This document shows, piece by piece, positions 34,448 to 46,175 of a stretch of DNA of 64,000 nucleotides. Position 1 is the first letter of the stretch. The number at the start of each line of letters is the position of its first letter. This stretch comes from Podocnemis expansa. Lineage: Eukaryota; Chordata; Testudines; Podocnemididae. Made by a program: the position numbers and the translations under genes. The notes below the pieces were generated by a model. The model was given only the letters and a program-made list of their open reading frames with translations, had not been told where the DNA came from and searched no databases. Where the stretch lies: contig ML681996.1 of the NCBI GenBank assembly GCA_007922195.1, forward strand, positions 19,914,073 through 19,978,072, read 5' to 3'.

Positions 34448-35679
34448 TAACCTAAGACTGAGTTATTAAAATTCTCAAATCATGGTTTAAAGACTTTAAG
34501 GTACAGAGAATCCACCAGCAAGTGAGTTGTACCCTATACTACAGAGGAAAGAGAACCCCACCCTATCCCCAGAGAATTTGCCCGCCTGCCTTTGGGGAAA
34601 ATTCCTCCCCAGCCCCAAATATGGCAATTAGTTAAACCCTGAGTATATAGGCAAGACTCACCAGCCTAACACACAAGAAAGAATTCTCTTTAACTCAGAA
34701 ACCACCCCAGCAAACAACCCATCACAGACTATTATCATATCTACCTGTAGTCAAAGATCAGTCAAACTATGCTGTTCTATTGTACCAGATGTGGCCAAAC
34801 TGTGGCTCATAAGCCGCCTGCGGCTCTTCAAAGAAAAACTGCGGTTTCCCAAAGAGCAAGGCATGGAAGGGCAGTATGGTGGGAGACAAGGGCGAGAAGT
34901 GAGCAATGCTCCAGGAAAGCAGAGTCGGGGGCATGGTAACAGCTGGCAGGGACACGGGGGTTAGTGAAAGCCAGCAGGGAAGGGCTGCATTGTCGGGAAC
35001 TAAAGGCAAGCGGTAGCGTGGTCAGAGCCCTGCAGGGAAAGGTGGCACCGTCAGAGCAGAGCCCTGCAGGGAAGGGCAGCAGGGTCCAGCTGGCAGAGAA
35101 GGGCAGCGCAGTTGCGGCTTTAGGGATAGGCGAGGCAGCCAGCAGCCTAAGGCCCCAAGGAATAAGGGGCCACGTCATCAATTTGGTGGACACAAATGAA
35201 AACAGAAAAATATAGAAACTGTTCCCAGCTAGCAGAGCTATTAGGGTTGAAAGCCTAAGCACTTTTCACTCTTGGCTCATCAAGGCAAGCTATCATTAGG
35301 ATCTGTGCTTCGTCTGAATTGCAGATTTCACCATTATCTGCCCATCACCTTCACACTGACATGCTAAAAAGCAGGAGCAAGCAATATACAGCACAATAGC
35401 AGGAACTTTCCCAGCGGCCTCAGCTTTTAATTCCTCAGTCTGACCATTTATTCTGCCATTTTTTAATTTTGTAAAATATTGCCTTTTCCTTTTCTTTCTT
35501 ACTTGTTCTTTCGCCTTTTCCTTTGACTCTTTGACAATTTTCCCTTTGGCTTTGGTTAGCTGAGGTTACCGGGGTAGGTCCATATAGCCTGCTACATATA
35601 AATAGAGTGCTGCCCTTAGGCAATAATTACAGCTGTGTGTGATGTCTGTCCTGTCTATCTTTCTTTTGGTAAGTAATTT

Positions 35680-35865
35680 TCTCCTTCGAGTGCTGCTTAC
35701 ATCATTCAGTTATAGTGTCTACGTGCTGCAGTGCATGGTAGCTCAGAGAGTCTTTAGCATTAACCTATCAGGTCAGGGCAAACGGCCAACGCCCCCTCTG
35801 CTCTGCAACCGCAGCTATATAGGTGGCCATGATCCTGACCCTCCCAGTTCCTTTCTTCCGCCATC
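35680..35865 (+). repeat. DIRS left terminal inverted repeat
   Basis: This matches the reverse complement of about 40585-40780, including TGTCTACGTGC, CCAACGCCCCCTC and a TATATAGGTGG block that may hold the promoter. The TATA-like assignment is inferred from its conserved position in all copies. Confidence 0.8.
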
Positions 35866-35931
35866 AGCATCAGTTTCAGATCAGCGTAAACTTGGAAAAC
35901 ACAAGTGCCTGTCTTTCGCGCGAAATTCAAG

Positions 35932-37471
35932 ATGCCTGGTTTCAAGCTGTACTTAGGGTGCTGTAAGGCTTTCCCAAAGGATGGGCTGCGCGAGAAATGC
36001 CTTTCTTGCCTGGGTGAGTCCCACCTCACAGCATAGTGCTCTATTTGCCGGTCCTTCAAGCGGAGGACTCTGTTAGAAAGGGAGCACCACCTCCTCTTGG
36101 TCTCGGGGAGTGGAGCTATCTCCCCTGAAACCGGCTGAGCCATGAGCACTCCGCCAGAGCCCTGATCAGCCTGGGCTCAGGATCCCCACCACCGATCGTC
36201 AGTACTGAGCTCAAAACCTCAACCCGCAATGGTACCACCCCAGCACTGAGCTTATTGGTCACTGGGTAGCCTCTCAGCTGCCCCGAGAAAGATACCAGCA
36301 CAGGCAACCCAGGTGGCCCATCACAGGCACCCAAACCAGGCTCCGGTGCAGAAGAAGAAGAAGAAAAAGACTAAGGTGGCACCATCTTCATCAGTATCGC
36401 AGGACCCGGTACCGCCCCCCATGGTTCCGACGTCAAGCCCAGTTCCAATGTCAAGCCTGGTACTGCCAACCAATTCAATGCCAACACCAATACCAGCATG
36501 CAGCTCTATGCCACTTCCCAACCAGGTACCAACTAGCCCGACACTGGAACCAAGCACAGTGCCTCCCAGCCCTCCACCGGTACCACAGTCTGCTACAGAG
36601 GGACAAGAAACTCCACTCCATTGCTCCTCTGAAGAGCTCTCGGTACCACAACAAAGTTGCGGATAAGAAATGCTACATCTCTCCAAAGGGGTTCTCTTTC
36701 TTATTTCATCATCCTACTCCAGGGTCCCTGGTGGTTGATGCTGTAAACCAACGGGAGAGACAGGGCCAATTGAGCTCCACGCCCAAGAACAAAGAAGAAA
36801 AGAAGCTCAACCTCCTGGGGAGGAAAGTTTACTCCTCCTCTGCCCTTCAACTACGTACTTCCAACCATTCAGCCTTAATGACATGCTACATTTTCAACCT
36901 GTGGGAGGCCATGTGAAACTTTCACATGGCCATCTCTGAGGAGCGCCTGAGAGATTTCGAAGCAATGCTCGAGGAGGGGGAGAGGGTATCCAGGGATGCT
37001 CTGGAGGCAACCTGGGATGCAGTGGATACTGCCACCCGCACTATGGCCTCTGCAGTCATCATGCGCCGTTCGGCATGGCTCCAAGGCTCGGGCCTATCCA
37101 CACAGATGCAGCAAATTATTCAAGATCTCCCCTTTGAGGGCCCCGGCCTCTTTGCCCCATCCATGGTCGCAAAGCTCTATGGTATGAAAGACTCAAGGGC
37201 AACGCTTTGATCCTTGGGGATATACACTGTGCAACCCAACAGGCCCTTAACGAGACCACATCAAGAGCTCCAACAGGAGCTACAGCAGCTAAAGCAGCAG
37301 CTTCAACTGCAGAGCCTGTTCCCAAGATCCCTCTGGTTTCCCCAGCGCCATCTTGGGGACCTGGATAAGGACAAGAACCACTCAATTAAAGGGGGAAAAC
37401 TCAGCACCTCACAGTCTGGAAGGTGTGGGCAGGGATCTGACTGGTCATCTGGCCATAAACAGCATTTTTGA
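35932..37471 (+). pseudogene. DIRS Gag, broken
   Basis: The start ATG at 35932 gives MPGFKLYLGCCKAFPKDG, then CLSCLGESHLTA*C, a CX2CX4HX4C knuckle interrupted by a stop codon. Next comes a long Pro/Val/Ser-rich linker (about 36313-36660, repeats of VP and PVP). The conserved core follows: KLNLLGRKVYSSSALQLR, then FEAMLEEGERVSRDALEATW, VDTATRTMASAVIMRRSAWL and IQDLPFEGPGLF. A Gln-rich C-terminal part (HQELQQELQQLKQQLQLQ) ends at the stop at 37471. Gag would package element RNA. There are several frameshifts and stops. It shares its core with the gag remnants at 10.7-11.5 kb and 51.2 kb. Confidence 0.85.
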
Positions 37472-37479
37472 TGGTCCCC

Positions 37480-38262
37480 TCTAGGGCAGCACTCCAGGGC
37501 CCCTGTTTTCTTCCTACCGCCTGTGCCACTTTGCCCTCCAGTGGACCCATGTCACAACAGACCAGTGGGTCCTTGACACAGTGGTGCGAGGATACTGTAT
37601 CCAGTTTCTTTCAATCCCTCGGGAAAGGAAACCACCCCTTCATGCAGCACTGAGGAACTGGGAACTGTTAAGCAGGCTCGAGGCCAAATGCCAAAAACGC
37701 CTCTCCCTCAGGACCATAGAAAAAGTCCCCAAATGAGAGCGAGGCAAGGGGTTCTACTCCTGCTACTTCTTGGTACCCAAACCCAAAGGGGACCTACGGC
37801 TTTTCTAGACCTCAGAGCGCTAAACAAGTACATAAAAAGAATAAAGTTCCACATGATTTCCCTACCCCAGATTGTCCCCTCCCTGTCCCCAAGAGACTGG
37901 TATGCAGCCCTCGACCTAAAAGATGCGTACTTTCACCTAGCCATCCGAGCCAACCACAGACGCTTCCTTAGGTTTGTGGTGGCATGGAACCACTATCAGT
38001 TCACTGCTCTCCCTCTCAGGCTATCGCTAGCTCCCAGGGTGTTCACAAAATGCATGGCACCAGTCGCAGCATTCATAAACAGGAGGGGCATAAGAATCTA
38101 CCCCTACCTAGCTGATTGGCTTATAGTGGGCAAGTCAAGTCACCAAGTGCAACATCACATCGACCTGGTAGTGAAACTCTGCAGGTTTCTTGGCTTCTGT
38201 ATAAACACAGAGAAGTCAAAGCTCCGCCCCACTCAGGACATAGAATTCAAAAGGGCATGACT
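37480..38262 (+). pseudogene. DIRS reverse transcriptase, catalytic box mutated
   Basis: The translation includes FLVPKPKGDLR (one frame), then after a shift FLDLRALNKYIKRIKFHM, WYAALDLKDAYFHLAI (the first catalytic Asp region), RFLRFVVAWNHYQFTALPL and RIYPYLADWLIV. The usual YLDD box reads YLAD (38105-38116), losing one catalytic aspartate. A later segment, LCRFLGFCINTEKSKLRPTQ, is the expected thumb-side motif. The frameshift near 37800, the stop at 38258 and the YLAD change make it inactive. It lies directly after Gag and before RNase H, as in DIRS elements. Confidence 0.88.
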
Positions 38263-39440
38263 AAACACTCAACAAGGCACAGCCTCCTTGACTCTGTTGA
38301 GATTTCAGTCCATTTGCACCACCATCATGAAACTGCAAGCACTGGGTCTAACCACAGCATGCCGGCGCATGGAGCTCCTGGGCCATGCGGCAGCTGCCAC
38401 CTCAGTAATCTGGACAGCGTGCCTGAGGATGAGACCCTTCCAACTCTGGTTCTCCACGATGTTCCAGCCACAAAGAGACCATCTGGGCAAGGTACTCTCA
38501 GTCTGCTAGGACACTCTGGAGTCTTTCCAAATTTGGAGGGACCCCCGCTTCGCAAAGGGGGGTATTCTGTTCAGGGAGCCCAAGCCCTCAGTGACCCTGA
38601 TAATGGATGCTTTGGACTCAGGTTAGGGAGCCCACCTGTCCGAGGGCCTCTCCACACAGTGTCTTTGGAGCCCCTAGGACAAACTCCTCCACATAAACGT
38701 GAAGGAGCTTCAAGCCATCAGATTGGCCTGCAAAACCTTCCTCGACAAAATCCGCAACAGAATGGTCCAGGTCCTCACTGACAATACAACAGTTGTGTTT
38801 TATACCAACTGGCAAGGGGGGGTTCGCTCCTTGGCCCTATGGGAGGAGGCTTGCAAGCTTTAGCAATTAGTGATCAATCACAACTTTATGCCTATTGCCT
38901 CCCACCTGCCTGGGGTAGACAACAGCTTAGCAGACTCACTCAGCAGAAAACCCCTAGCGAATCATGAGTGGTCCTTTCACAACAAGGTATTCTCCCTGTT
39001 GATAAATAGATGGGAACCCCCCCAAGGTGGACCTGTTTGCCACGGAACAAAATCATAAATGTCCTCAATTTTATTCCCTCTGGGGTCGGGAGGAGGGTTC
39101 TCTCAGCGATGCCTTCCTCCTCAGTGGGTTGGGGGCCCTGATGTACGTCTTCCTGCCAATGCCCCTGATCCACAGAGTGCTACTGAAGGTCGTTGCAGAT
39201 GGAATACACATCATTTTCATAGCCCCAGACTGGCCAAGACGACACTGGTTTCCGCTCCTGTGGGACATGTCCATAAGGACCCCGCTCTGCCTCCCTCAGT
39301 GGGCAGATCTCCTAACACAGGACTTGGGGCGCCTTCAGCACCTGAACCCAAGCCTCCTACACCTGACAGCCTGGATGCTTTCTGGCTCAGTGAGCAAGCG
39401 AGGTGCTGCTTGGATAAGGTTAAGATGATCCTGGTTGGTA
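38263..39440 (+). pseudogene. DIRS RNase H and connection region, broken
   Basis: Frames in this part encode LIMDALDSG, then LHINVKELQAIRLACKTFLD-like and VLTDNTTVVFYTNWQGGVRS, typical RNase H blocks with acidic residues. NFMPIASHLPGVDNSLADSL follows, then DLFATEQNHKCPQFYSLWG and the FIAPDWPRRHWFPLLWDM segment, characteristic of DIRS polyproteins. Multiple stops and frame changes separate the segments. It would degrade the RNA strand during replication. Confidence 0.8.
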
Positions 39441-40420
39441 GCCGAAAGCCCTCCACCAGCTCCACCTACATGGCCAAATAGAGGCACTTCTCCACTTGGT
39501 GCCGTGACAAGGACATAGACCCTATCTCTGCACCAATCCATACAACTCTGGACTATCTCTTAGACCTAAGAGAAAAAGGCCTATCCCTGGCCTCACTAAG
39601 AGTCTACTTAGCAGCAATTTTGGCCTTCCACCAAAGAGTTGATGGTGCTCCAGTCTTTTCACACCTTATTTCTCACAGGTTCCTGATAGGGGTGGAAAAG
39701 CTCTTTCCCCACCCTTGTAAGCCCACCCCTCAGTGGGATCTGAACGTTGTGCTACGGGGTTTGACAGAGCTGCCCTATGAACCCTTGGACTCAGCCAATT
39801 TGCTGGTTTTGTCTTGGAAGGTGGCCTTCCCAGTAGCAATCTTCTCAGCTAGAAGGGTTTCAGAGTTGCGAGCCCTTTCTTCCAAAATCCCATATATGAC
39901 ATTCTTTCCAGACAAGGTGGTCCTCCATCACCATCCTTCCTTCCTGCCCAAGGTGGCCACCCCCTTCCACATGAATAGAATCAAGAAATTTGCCTGCCGG
40001 TTTTCTACCCCAACCCCCAGGTGACAGAAAACCAGAGATGGTGGCACACCCTGGATGTGAGGAGAGCGCTCTTAATTTATATTGAGCACACATGATCCTT
40101 CAGTAATACCTCCCAATTGTTCATGGCGGTCGCCGAACATCTGAGAAGCTCCCCAGTGTCCTCTCAGTGCATCTCCAAATGGATTGTAAACTGCATCAAA
40201 GACTGCTATGGAAGATCAAACACACCTCTCCCAGGGACTGTGAGAGCCCATTCTACCAGAGCCCAGGCATCTTCCATGGCCTTCCTTGCCAAGGCTCCGA
40301 TCTAAGAGATCTGCAGGGCTGCTACGTGGTCATTGATACATACCTTCACAGCACACTATGCCATTGCCCAGCAGGCTACAGATGATGCCACTTTGGGCAG
40401 AACTGTACTCAGTGTGGGTA
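39440..40420 (+). pseudogene. DIRS tyrosine recombinase, broken
   Basis: The N-terminal SAM-like part reads HFSTWCRDKDIDPISAP and LREKGLSLASLRVYLAAILA. The catalytic domain shows FSARRVSELRALSS (first Arg), RAHSTRAQASSMAFLA (HxxR motif near 40240-40280), then after a stop ICRAATWSLIHTFTAHYAIA, which contains the second His/Trp region and the tyrosine. Recombinases of this type integrate DIRS DNA circles without target duplication, agreeing with the flanks of this copy. A stop at 40303-40305 and others upstream inactivate it. Confidence 0.88.
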
Positions 40421-40477
40421 GACTGTAACGCCTCCCACCATCCTTGGGTACAGCTAGCAGTCACCTGTAACCGAATA

Positions 40478-40565
40478 ATGTGAGCAGCGCTTGAAGGAGA
40501 ATGGTTGGTTACTTACCAGAAACCATCCTTCTTTGAGATGGGCTGCTTACATACATTCAGGCCCC
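40478..40565 (+). repeat. DIRS internal complementary region
   Basis: This region is the reverse complement of the element's right end joined directly to its left end. GCGCTTGAAGGAGA corresponds to the left end, abutting ATGGTTGGTTACTTACCAG for the right end. Such a region is thought to template closure of the circular intermediate. It confirms the boundaries 35680 and 40806. Confidence 0.85.
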
Positions 40566-40806
40566 TCCTACCATCCCTGCTAATGGAGTTGGCAAAGGTA
40601 TATGGGAGTGGGAGGGTCAGGGTCACGGTCACCTATATAGCCATGGTCGTGGCATGGAGGGGGCGTTGGCCGAGCGCCCTAACCTGACAGGCTAATGCTA
40701 AAGACTTTCTGAGCTACCGTGCGCTGCGGCACGTAGACACCTGTAACTGAATGTATGTGAGCAGCCCAGCTCGAAGGAGGACGGTTACTGGTAAGTAACC
40801 AACCAT
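40566..40806 (+). repeat. DIRS right terminal inverted repeat
   Basis: Reverse-complemented, it aligns with the left repeat over about 180 bp and then extends about 27 bp further to the outer end (ACGGTTACTGGTAAGTAACC). The longer right end is as expected for DIRS. Confidence 0.8.
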
Positions 40807-41230
40807 TTTAGCTTCTTCTGTAATTACTATTTAATATTTTTGAGGGGGCCAGAGTCGTATAAACTTGAGTAATCCAGAAAATTTCATTGAAATTTGGTGT
40901 TTTTCATTTATAGTTACACACTAGAAACCTTTTTATTTAGTATACTTATTTGTATTAAATGTCTAGTTCACATAAACCTATGCCTATATGAAAAATTTAT
41001 GACTTGACTGCCAAAATTTTAAATGTGGTATTTGCTATTTTTGAGCCATCATTGATGTTACCACTTTTTACTTATTAATTAATGCTCATACTTTTTTAAA
41101 AAAATTAAAATGTTCATTTTAACTTTGTAGTTTAGCATTAGCTCATTTGTGTTAAGTGAAAGATGATCAACTTACAAGTTTCATGATGGGAAGATCTTTA
41201 CAAATATGATATCCAAGAATAATTTACGAG

Positions 41231-41285
41231 GTCCAAAGGGATAGACATGTTAGTTTGGTTCAGCAAAACAAACAGGAAGTCCTGG
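41231..41285 (-). repeat. Penelope terminus captured inside hAT family B (second copy)
   Basis: TCCAAAGGGATAGACATG, then TTAGTTTGGTTCAGC and AACAGGAAGTCCTGG match the PLE terminal unit. It is the counterpart of 13926-13976. Confidence 0.65.
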
Positions 41286-42713
41286 GGAATGGTGTGGGGG
41301 TGGGTAGGGGGTACAGGGGGAGGGTAGCAGTGGGGGCTGATAGTGGGCCTTTTAGGGTGCCCCACAATGGGCCTTCACCTAGGGCCCCCAATTCCCTAAG
41401 GCAGCCTCTGGGGCAGCATGGTCGGAGCCCTGCTGGGAAGGACAGCATTGGCCAGCAGGCAGGGAAGGGGCGGCATGGTCGGTGTCAGGATTGGGGGGGC
41501 AGAAGTGTGGCATTGTCGGGGAGACCAGAGAAGAAGCAGTGTGGTAACAGATGGCAGGAAAGCAGCAATGGGGGTGGGGGAGAGAAGTGCAGCATGGTCG
41601 GAGAAGTCACTGCTCGTTTAGATTTTCTCATGGGCCCTAACACGGCTTACTCATTGTTAAAATAAATTCGTGTTTTACAAATCCTAAATATTATGTGACA
41701 CACTAAGAAATGAAAACACAAAGGAAAAAAGTTTAAAACTGAATGTAGATTACTTTCTATTTTTGGCACAACTTACTGCTGTGAAGCATTATATTCCACA
41801 ATAAAATTCAAAACATTGTGCAGTACTTAGAGATCAGCATCTGAGAGAGCTTTTAGCTACTGTGTTGACAAGTTACTGCCCAGTTTTAAAAATAAAAAAA
41901 ACAAAAACAAAAAAAGCTTGCCACAAGCCTGCGGTGCTTTACATCTAGCAACAGCTAAGTTTTTACTGTATAGGCCTAGCTTTCATGGTAACCTCAAGTA
42001 ATTATTAGAATCTGATGTTAGTAGGATCAATATTTGCCCTGTTTTTACAATAAAATTAAAATGTGCAATGAATTTTAAGCTTAGTAATTTTTGAGTAGGC
42101 AAAAATATGTGGTTGTATGCCTCAGTGCAGCTCTCGAAGTTTTAATAATTGATTTGTGCGGCTCTTGAGTTCCATAAGTTTGGCCATCCCTATATTATAC
42201 CATTCCCTGATAAATTTGTATAGTTTTGAAGCCTAGCTCCCCCACCCCTTTCCTTGAAAAGCAATGCCAGAACTTCACTCTTCTGAAGGCCAGAAACTTG
42301 CATCTAATTTTATGTCTATACATCCCAACAGCCAGATTTTTCTATTTCTCCTTGTGTACGCATTGGCAATGAACTTAAATAATTCCTTTCCCTCCCTGGT
42401 GTTTATCCCTGTGATGTATTTATAAAGAGCAATCATATCTACTCACAACCTTCATTTGGTTAGGCTAAAAAAGTCAAGCTCTTTTAGTCGTCTCCTATAA
42501 GGCAGGGTTTTCCATTCTAGACATCATCCAAGTAGTCCTTCTCTACACCTCCATCTTTCTTAAACATGGGGGACCAGAACTGCATGCAACAGTCCAGATG
42601 AGGTCTCAGCAGTGCCTTGTACAAGGGTATTAACACCTCACTATCTCTACTGGATATATCTCATCTGATGCATCCTAGGATTGCATTAGCTTTCTTCACA
42701 GCCACATCACATT

Positions 42714-42944
42714 GGGTACATCTACACTATGTGTTTAAGTCGACTTAAGGGCCCTTAAGTCCACTGAAACAGAGCCCTGTCTACACTGCAGGGCAATAGA
42801 GTCGACTTAAGGTTCCAGTAAAGTTGAGTTTATAAGGTCCACTTATAAAGTAGACTTTACCGTTAAGTCAACTTTATTACGTTTATTTAAGGCAATGTGG
42901 ACTCACTAAGTCGACTTAATAAGGTCTACAATGTAGACATAGCC
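42714..42944. mobile_element. MITE, about 231 bp, ATT target duplication
   Basis: The termini GGGTACATCTACAC and GTAGACATAGCC are inverted repeats. The flanks are ATT at 42711-42713 and 42945-42947, and removing the element restores CR1 sequence CACATTGGCAGC. The interior is built of AAGTCGACTTAA palindromes. The G at 42714 could belong to either side. Confidence 0.8.
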
Positions 42945-43110
42945 ATTGGCAGCTCATAGTCATCCAGTCATCACCCCGTATTGTCAAGTCCTTCTCCTAC
43001 TGTGTCATGTCCAACTGATGTGTTCCCAGTTTATAGCAAAAATGTTCGTTACTAAGATCTAAATGCATGATCTTGCACTTTCTACTAATAAATTTCACAG
43101 GTCTGTGGTG

Positions 43111-46100
43111 GTATGCCTTCACAGTAACTTTTGTAATAATGATGATGATGGATGATGCAATGAAGTCCTGATAAATTGAAACAGTTTCTTGCTAATGAGG
43201 CTGACTTATGCTGGTTTTGTTTGGCAGGGGGTGGCACAACCAGTCAAATTCTGGGATCACTCATTAGGGTCTGTTTTGAAGAACAGTGTCAGTAATAAAG
43301 GACAATGGTTTGTGCCTAGCATTATATTTGCTGGCTGGAGGGAGCTTGTGCAGTGCAGAAGGGAGCTAGAAAGCCAAATCTCACAAAAGAGTTGTGAGAA
43401 GGCTACACAGACATCAAAGCTGGCTACATGATAATGTTATTCCTTCTTGCACCTTTGCTTCCTACAAATGCTGTGATTAAACCCTTCCACTGAAAGCTGA
43501 AAGAGATGGGTCTAAAGAAGAGTCCTTTCTGTGTATACTTTTGGTGAGTGAGAGGTCCAGGTGATTAATGTGGCAATCTACAAAACAAGGGCACTTACCA
43601 GAAGACCCAAAGAGCAGTAGAGTAATGCCTGACAGAAGGACAAAAGTCCATGAATTTCTCTTCTGCCAATCCCAGCCTCCACATTTTTTTTACCACTTAC
43701 TGTCTCCTATCCACTCCATTATTCACCCTACCTAATATACCACACTTCTAAATTGGCCATTGTCTACAGTCTGTCCTCTCCTTTCACATATTTAAGGAAA
43801 GTCCCGGCTTGATCCTATGTATTGGAGAATCCACCAGCAAGCTGTAGTTATTATTAGCCCATGTCAAGAAAAGTGTAACTGGAGTCATGGGACTCATTTT
43901 TCTCTTATCATTTTTATACTATTGTGACTCTGTTGTCTTCAATGAAGTTAGCCTTTTAATACAGATATAAGGGAGAGGAGAATCAGGCACCAGAAATCTT
44001 AAGAAGCATTCTCAGCTGACAATTAGCTGAAAGCAGTTTCATGCTGCTTTTTTGAGTTTGTGGAGGAAAAAGTCTTCCAAACCAGAAATGGCAGCATAAA
44101 ACATTCTACTCAGTGGTCCAACTTTATGTCATGCAGTGCCTGGAAATGAAAAGAAAAAAAAAATTGACTGCTGCTTTTATCAACATATATGCAGTTGGCC
44201 TTCTTAAATCTACTTAGCTTCCTTAGTTGCTGATATTTTACTTGCAAATGAATCTTCAAATTTCTATGACAGAAACCTGCTGGGACTGCAACCTAGTAAT
44301 GAAGATTTGAAAACTGAATATGCTTATTAAGTTCACATTGCCAGATAATTTATAATAAAGTTCAAGACACAGTGATTTTTTTTTTTTTAATGCTGTTGTG
44401 GCAATTCTTAGTTATTGCCTGATGTTACTTGCAATATTCTGGGCAGTGTCAAACCATTATTGGAGACATTTGTGAAATGATTAAAACTCTGCTCCCATTG
44501 AGGCCAATGTAGACATTGACTTTCAAGAAAGCATGTTCAAGATCTTTGTTTGCACAGTACTTTTTTTTTCCTTTTTATAATACTTGTAAGAATGGCTGTT
44601 TGTTTTTACTGTGTTTTTTCAAAGATACATCACAATGAAAATATCAAATAAAATCTTGTTTAGAAATATATAAATTCATTAACAGCAGTCACTGTCATAG
44701 CAAAAAAAGCAAAAGTCTAGAGCATCAGATCAAGTACCCTGATAACACTTTTATGTTGAGGGAAGTGCATGTGTCTATGCTATGATCCTCCTGGCTCACT
44801 GCTGCCAACTAGTAGTATGATCTGAGCATAGCATCACTTTCCCTTCTTTTTGCCTCTCTGATGGTACGCTGCTTTCAGTTACTAATCAAGCCCTCCTCTT
44901 GCCTGTATATAATTAGCTATCGACAAAGCATCTTGAAATTACCTTTAGATAAAAGATGATATATATATAACTTAATACTATGCATTTTGTTTTGGAAAAA
45001 AAATAAAAGTGTCACTGTTAGGTATAAGCACAGAAAAGATCTATTTTATACATGCATATGGAATGTGTATAACTTTACAAAGTTCTCACATCAGTGGTTT
45101 CCGATAGAAAACGTCCATCCGATAGAATTTTTATTTATTTTGGACTAAATTCTTCATATTTAAAATGAACAAGTTCCAGTTTGCTTTTATGGTACCAGCC
45201 CTATAACGCAGTGCAGAAAGACTGCACAAGGCATTGTGGATCCTTTATATCCCGCATAAATGTTGATTTAGGGATTTAAGTGTGGATTAATTTATAAATA
45301 AGAGCATAGAGGGGCCTGCTGAACTGGAGAAGATTTCACTCTCAAAGCTAAAATGAGCCCTAGTGGAAGTGAGCATAACTCCACTGAAGTGAATAAGAGG
45401 AATCTACCAAAAGAGGTACATTCATTTGAGGTATTGTGAATGAATTCTGAGATTCTTCCTGTAAACTTTTTCATGGAATAGGCAGAATAAGGTTATGCTA
45501 AATTTGTTTAGTTGCATCAGGCCAAAAACTCTTGAGTTTTATAGAATACACCAGCTTTATATGAATCCAGGCTGGGAATGTGTGTGTTTGTTTTAACAAA
45601 GGAGAAACATATGAAAATATATCTACCCACAGAAGATTTCAACCTTCTAGACATAAAGTGGACAATTTTTGCCTTCTATTACTCTACATTCAACCTTATT
45701 GGCCAAATGTGATTGTTCTCCCAAAATGATAGAAGTTGAAAACATTGTTTACCTTTCCTTAGCCTTCCTACTATTGTCCCTGCGTGGGTTATTTTCCCAC
45801 TTTTAACAACAAATTAATATCCAAAAGTTCCTACTACTTTTCAATCCTTTCAGAAAATTCATAATTTTATCCAACTTAGTTATTCATTATATTTCCTACA
45901 CTTTTTTTTTTTCAAATTTCAGTGTTGTTGAGAAAAGCTGATCACAACTTTTAAATCAGAAATGAACTGTATGCTAGAACTGAACTCATGTCTCTAATTA
46001 GTTGTTTCATATTAGAATAAATAATGCCAGGCATAGTTTTAATCTAGAAAAGTCTTATATGCAACCACTATCTTTAAACCTACCCCTTTCTCCACCAGCC

Positions 46101-46167
46101 AAAGAGAAAAATCCCTGATTTCCTATTTATGGATTAGTTTTAGGATTAGTCCCTTTTCAATGCCATA
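43111..46167. other. unassigned intergenic DNA
   Basis: No gene or repeat family is recognised. A GATGAT-rich microsatellite-like stretch is near 43138-43158. T-runs occur near 44378 and 45902. The longest frame is 80 codons without a domain. Confidence 0.4.
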
Positions 46168-46175
46168 CTATAGTC

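Larger units (their letters stand above)
35680..40806 (+). mobile_element. DIRS retrotransposon B, complete ends, decayed genes
   Basis: This 5127-bp element has inverted terminal repeats, an internal complementary region, and Gag, RT, RNase H and tyrosine recombinase sequence in the usual DIRS order. Its left end starts TCTCCTTCGAG and its right end stops at GTAAGTAACCAACCAT. Comparison with the empty site in the other hAT-B copy (six T residues) leaves three T on each side, so there is no target duplication, as expected when integration is by a tyrosine recombinase. Stops and frameshifts in every gene make it inactive. Confidence 0.92.
35109..41410. mobile_element. hAT element family B, inverse copy, split by DIRS
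   Basis: 35109-35679 and 40807-41410 together are the reverse complement of the intact copy at 13809-14988. The ends are CAGTTGCGGCTTTAGG and GGCAGCCTCTG. The flanking 8-mers GGGCAGCG (35101-35108) and GGGCAGCA (41411-41418) differ at one base. The copy at 13.8 kb supplies the empty target site for the DIRS insertion. Confidence 0.85.
34786..42192. mobile_element. hAT element family A, interrupted by nested elements
   Basis: The outer ends read CAGATGTGGCCAAACTGTGG and, reverse-complemented from the right, TAGGGATGGCCAAACTTATG, hAT-type inverted repeats. Flanking 8-mers TATTGTAC (34778-34785) and TATTATAC (42193-42200) match at seven positions and interrupt CR1. The element itself comprises 34786-35108 and 41419-42192 (about 1.1 kb). 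The rest is a nested hAT family B copy. A deleted relative is at 46176-46628. I see no transposase. Confidence 0.8.
33722..43110 (-). mobile_element. CR1 LINE 3' region, split by nested insertions
   Basis: Segments at 33722-33848, 34462-34785, 42193-42713 and 42948-43110 read as one continuous reverse-complemented CR1 3' region once the insertions are removed. Recognisable blocks include CTCACAGACTTTAAG, AATATGGCAATTAG, GACCAGAACTGCATGC, CAGATGAGGTCTCAGCAGTG and GCATCCTAGGATTGCATTAG, which I recall from turtle CR1. The breaks carry matching target duplications. It is 5'-truncated and non-coding here, and it is the oldest layer of this block. Confidence 0.8.
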
